A DNA stretch of 5,724 bases. Source: Frankiaceae bacterium (GTDB lineage Bacteria > Actinomycetota > Actinomycetes > Frankiales > Frankiaceae). The notes beneath the pieces were generated by a model. That model saw only the letters and a program-made list of their open reading frames with translations. It was not told the origin of the DNA and did no database searches. The translations under genes and the position numbers were made by a program. Positions 4,630 through 5,724 of this stretch are shown piece after piece. The stretch covers positions 1 through 5,724 of the forward strand of contig JAVEDQ010000272.1 in NCBI GenBank assembly GCA_030840885.1. Reading direction: 5' to 3'. Numbering within the stretch: position 1 is the first letter of the stretch; each line of letters opens with the position of its first letter.

Positions 4630-5724
<1,095 letters not shown>

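Overview
The window is a piece of a high-GC bacterial chromosome, almost certainly from an actinobacterium (Actinomycetota). The signs are strong G/C preference at third codon positions, frequent GTG starts, a 30S protein bS16 with a long Ala/Pro-rich tail, a Gly/Pro-rich Ffh tail, and the conserved gene order ffh - rpsP - KH protein - rimM - trmD - rplS. I cannot name the genus from the sequence alone.

Layout. Read on the minus strand (right to left), the housekeeping genes are: ffh (3' part, 5724-4630), a 163-base gap with a candidate promoter, rpsP (4466-3975), a KH-domain RNA-binding protein of the KhpA type (3971-3732), rimM (3708-3160; alternative start 3723), an interruption, trmD (1198-509), a 165-base gap with a second candidate promoter, and rplS (343-1, missing only its last few codons). 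rpsP, khpA and rimM are nearly abutting and probably co-transcribed and translationally coupled. Together these genes serve ribosome assembly (bS16, RimM), 50S structure (bL19), tRNA m1G37 methylation (TrmD), RNA binding (KhpA) and co-translational protein targeting (Ffh).

The interruption is the distinctive part. Between rimM and trmD, on the opposite strand, lies a 619-residue cytosolic signalling protein (1304-3163) with three PAS-type sensor domains and a C-terminal GGDEF domain. It has an intact GGDEF active-site motif and an intact RxxD inhibitory site, so it is predicted to be a product-inhibited diguanylate cyclase making c-di-GMP. It runs divergently from trmD and converges on rimM so tightly that both genes end on one shared CTAG (3160-3163). 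This leaves no room for a terminator between them. A transcript from rpsP that reads through would run antisense across the whole cyclase gene and re-enter trmD in the sense direction, which is the layout of a 'noncontiguous operon'.

Other points of interest are: the cyclase gene's best ribosome-binding site and ATG are in the wrong reading frame for the cyclase; it carries the only TTA leucine codon I found in the window's genes; a similar TGGCA-containing element lies upstream of both rpsP and rplS; and a short tandem duplication covers the trmD stop codon. I saw no RNA genes, mobile elements, CRISPR arrays or convincing intrinsic terminators.
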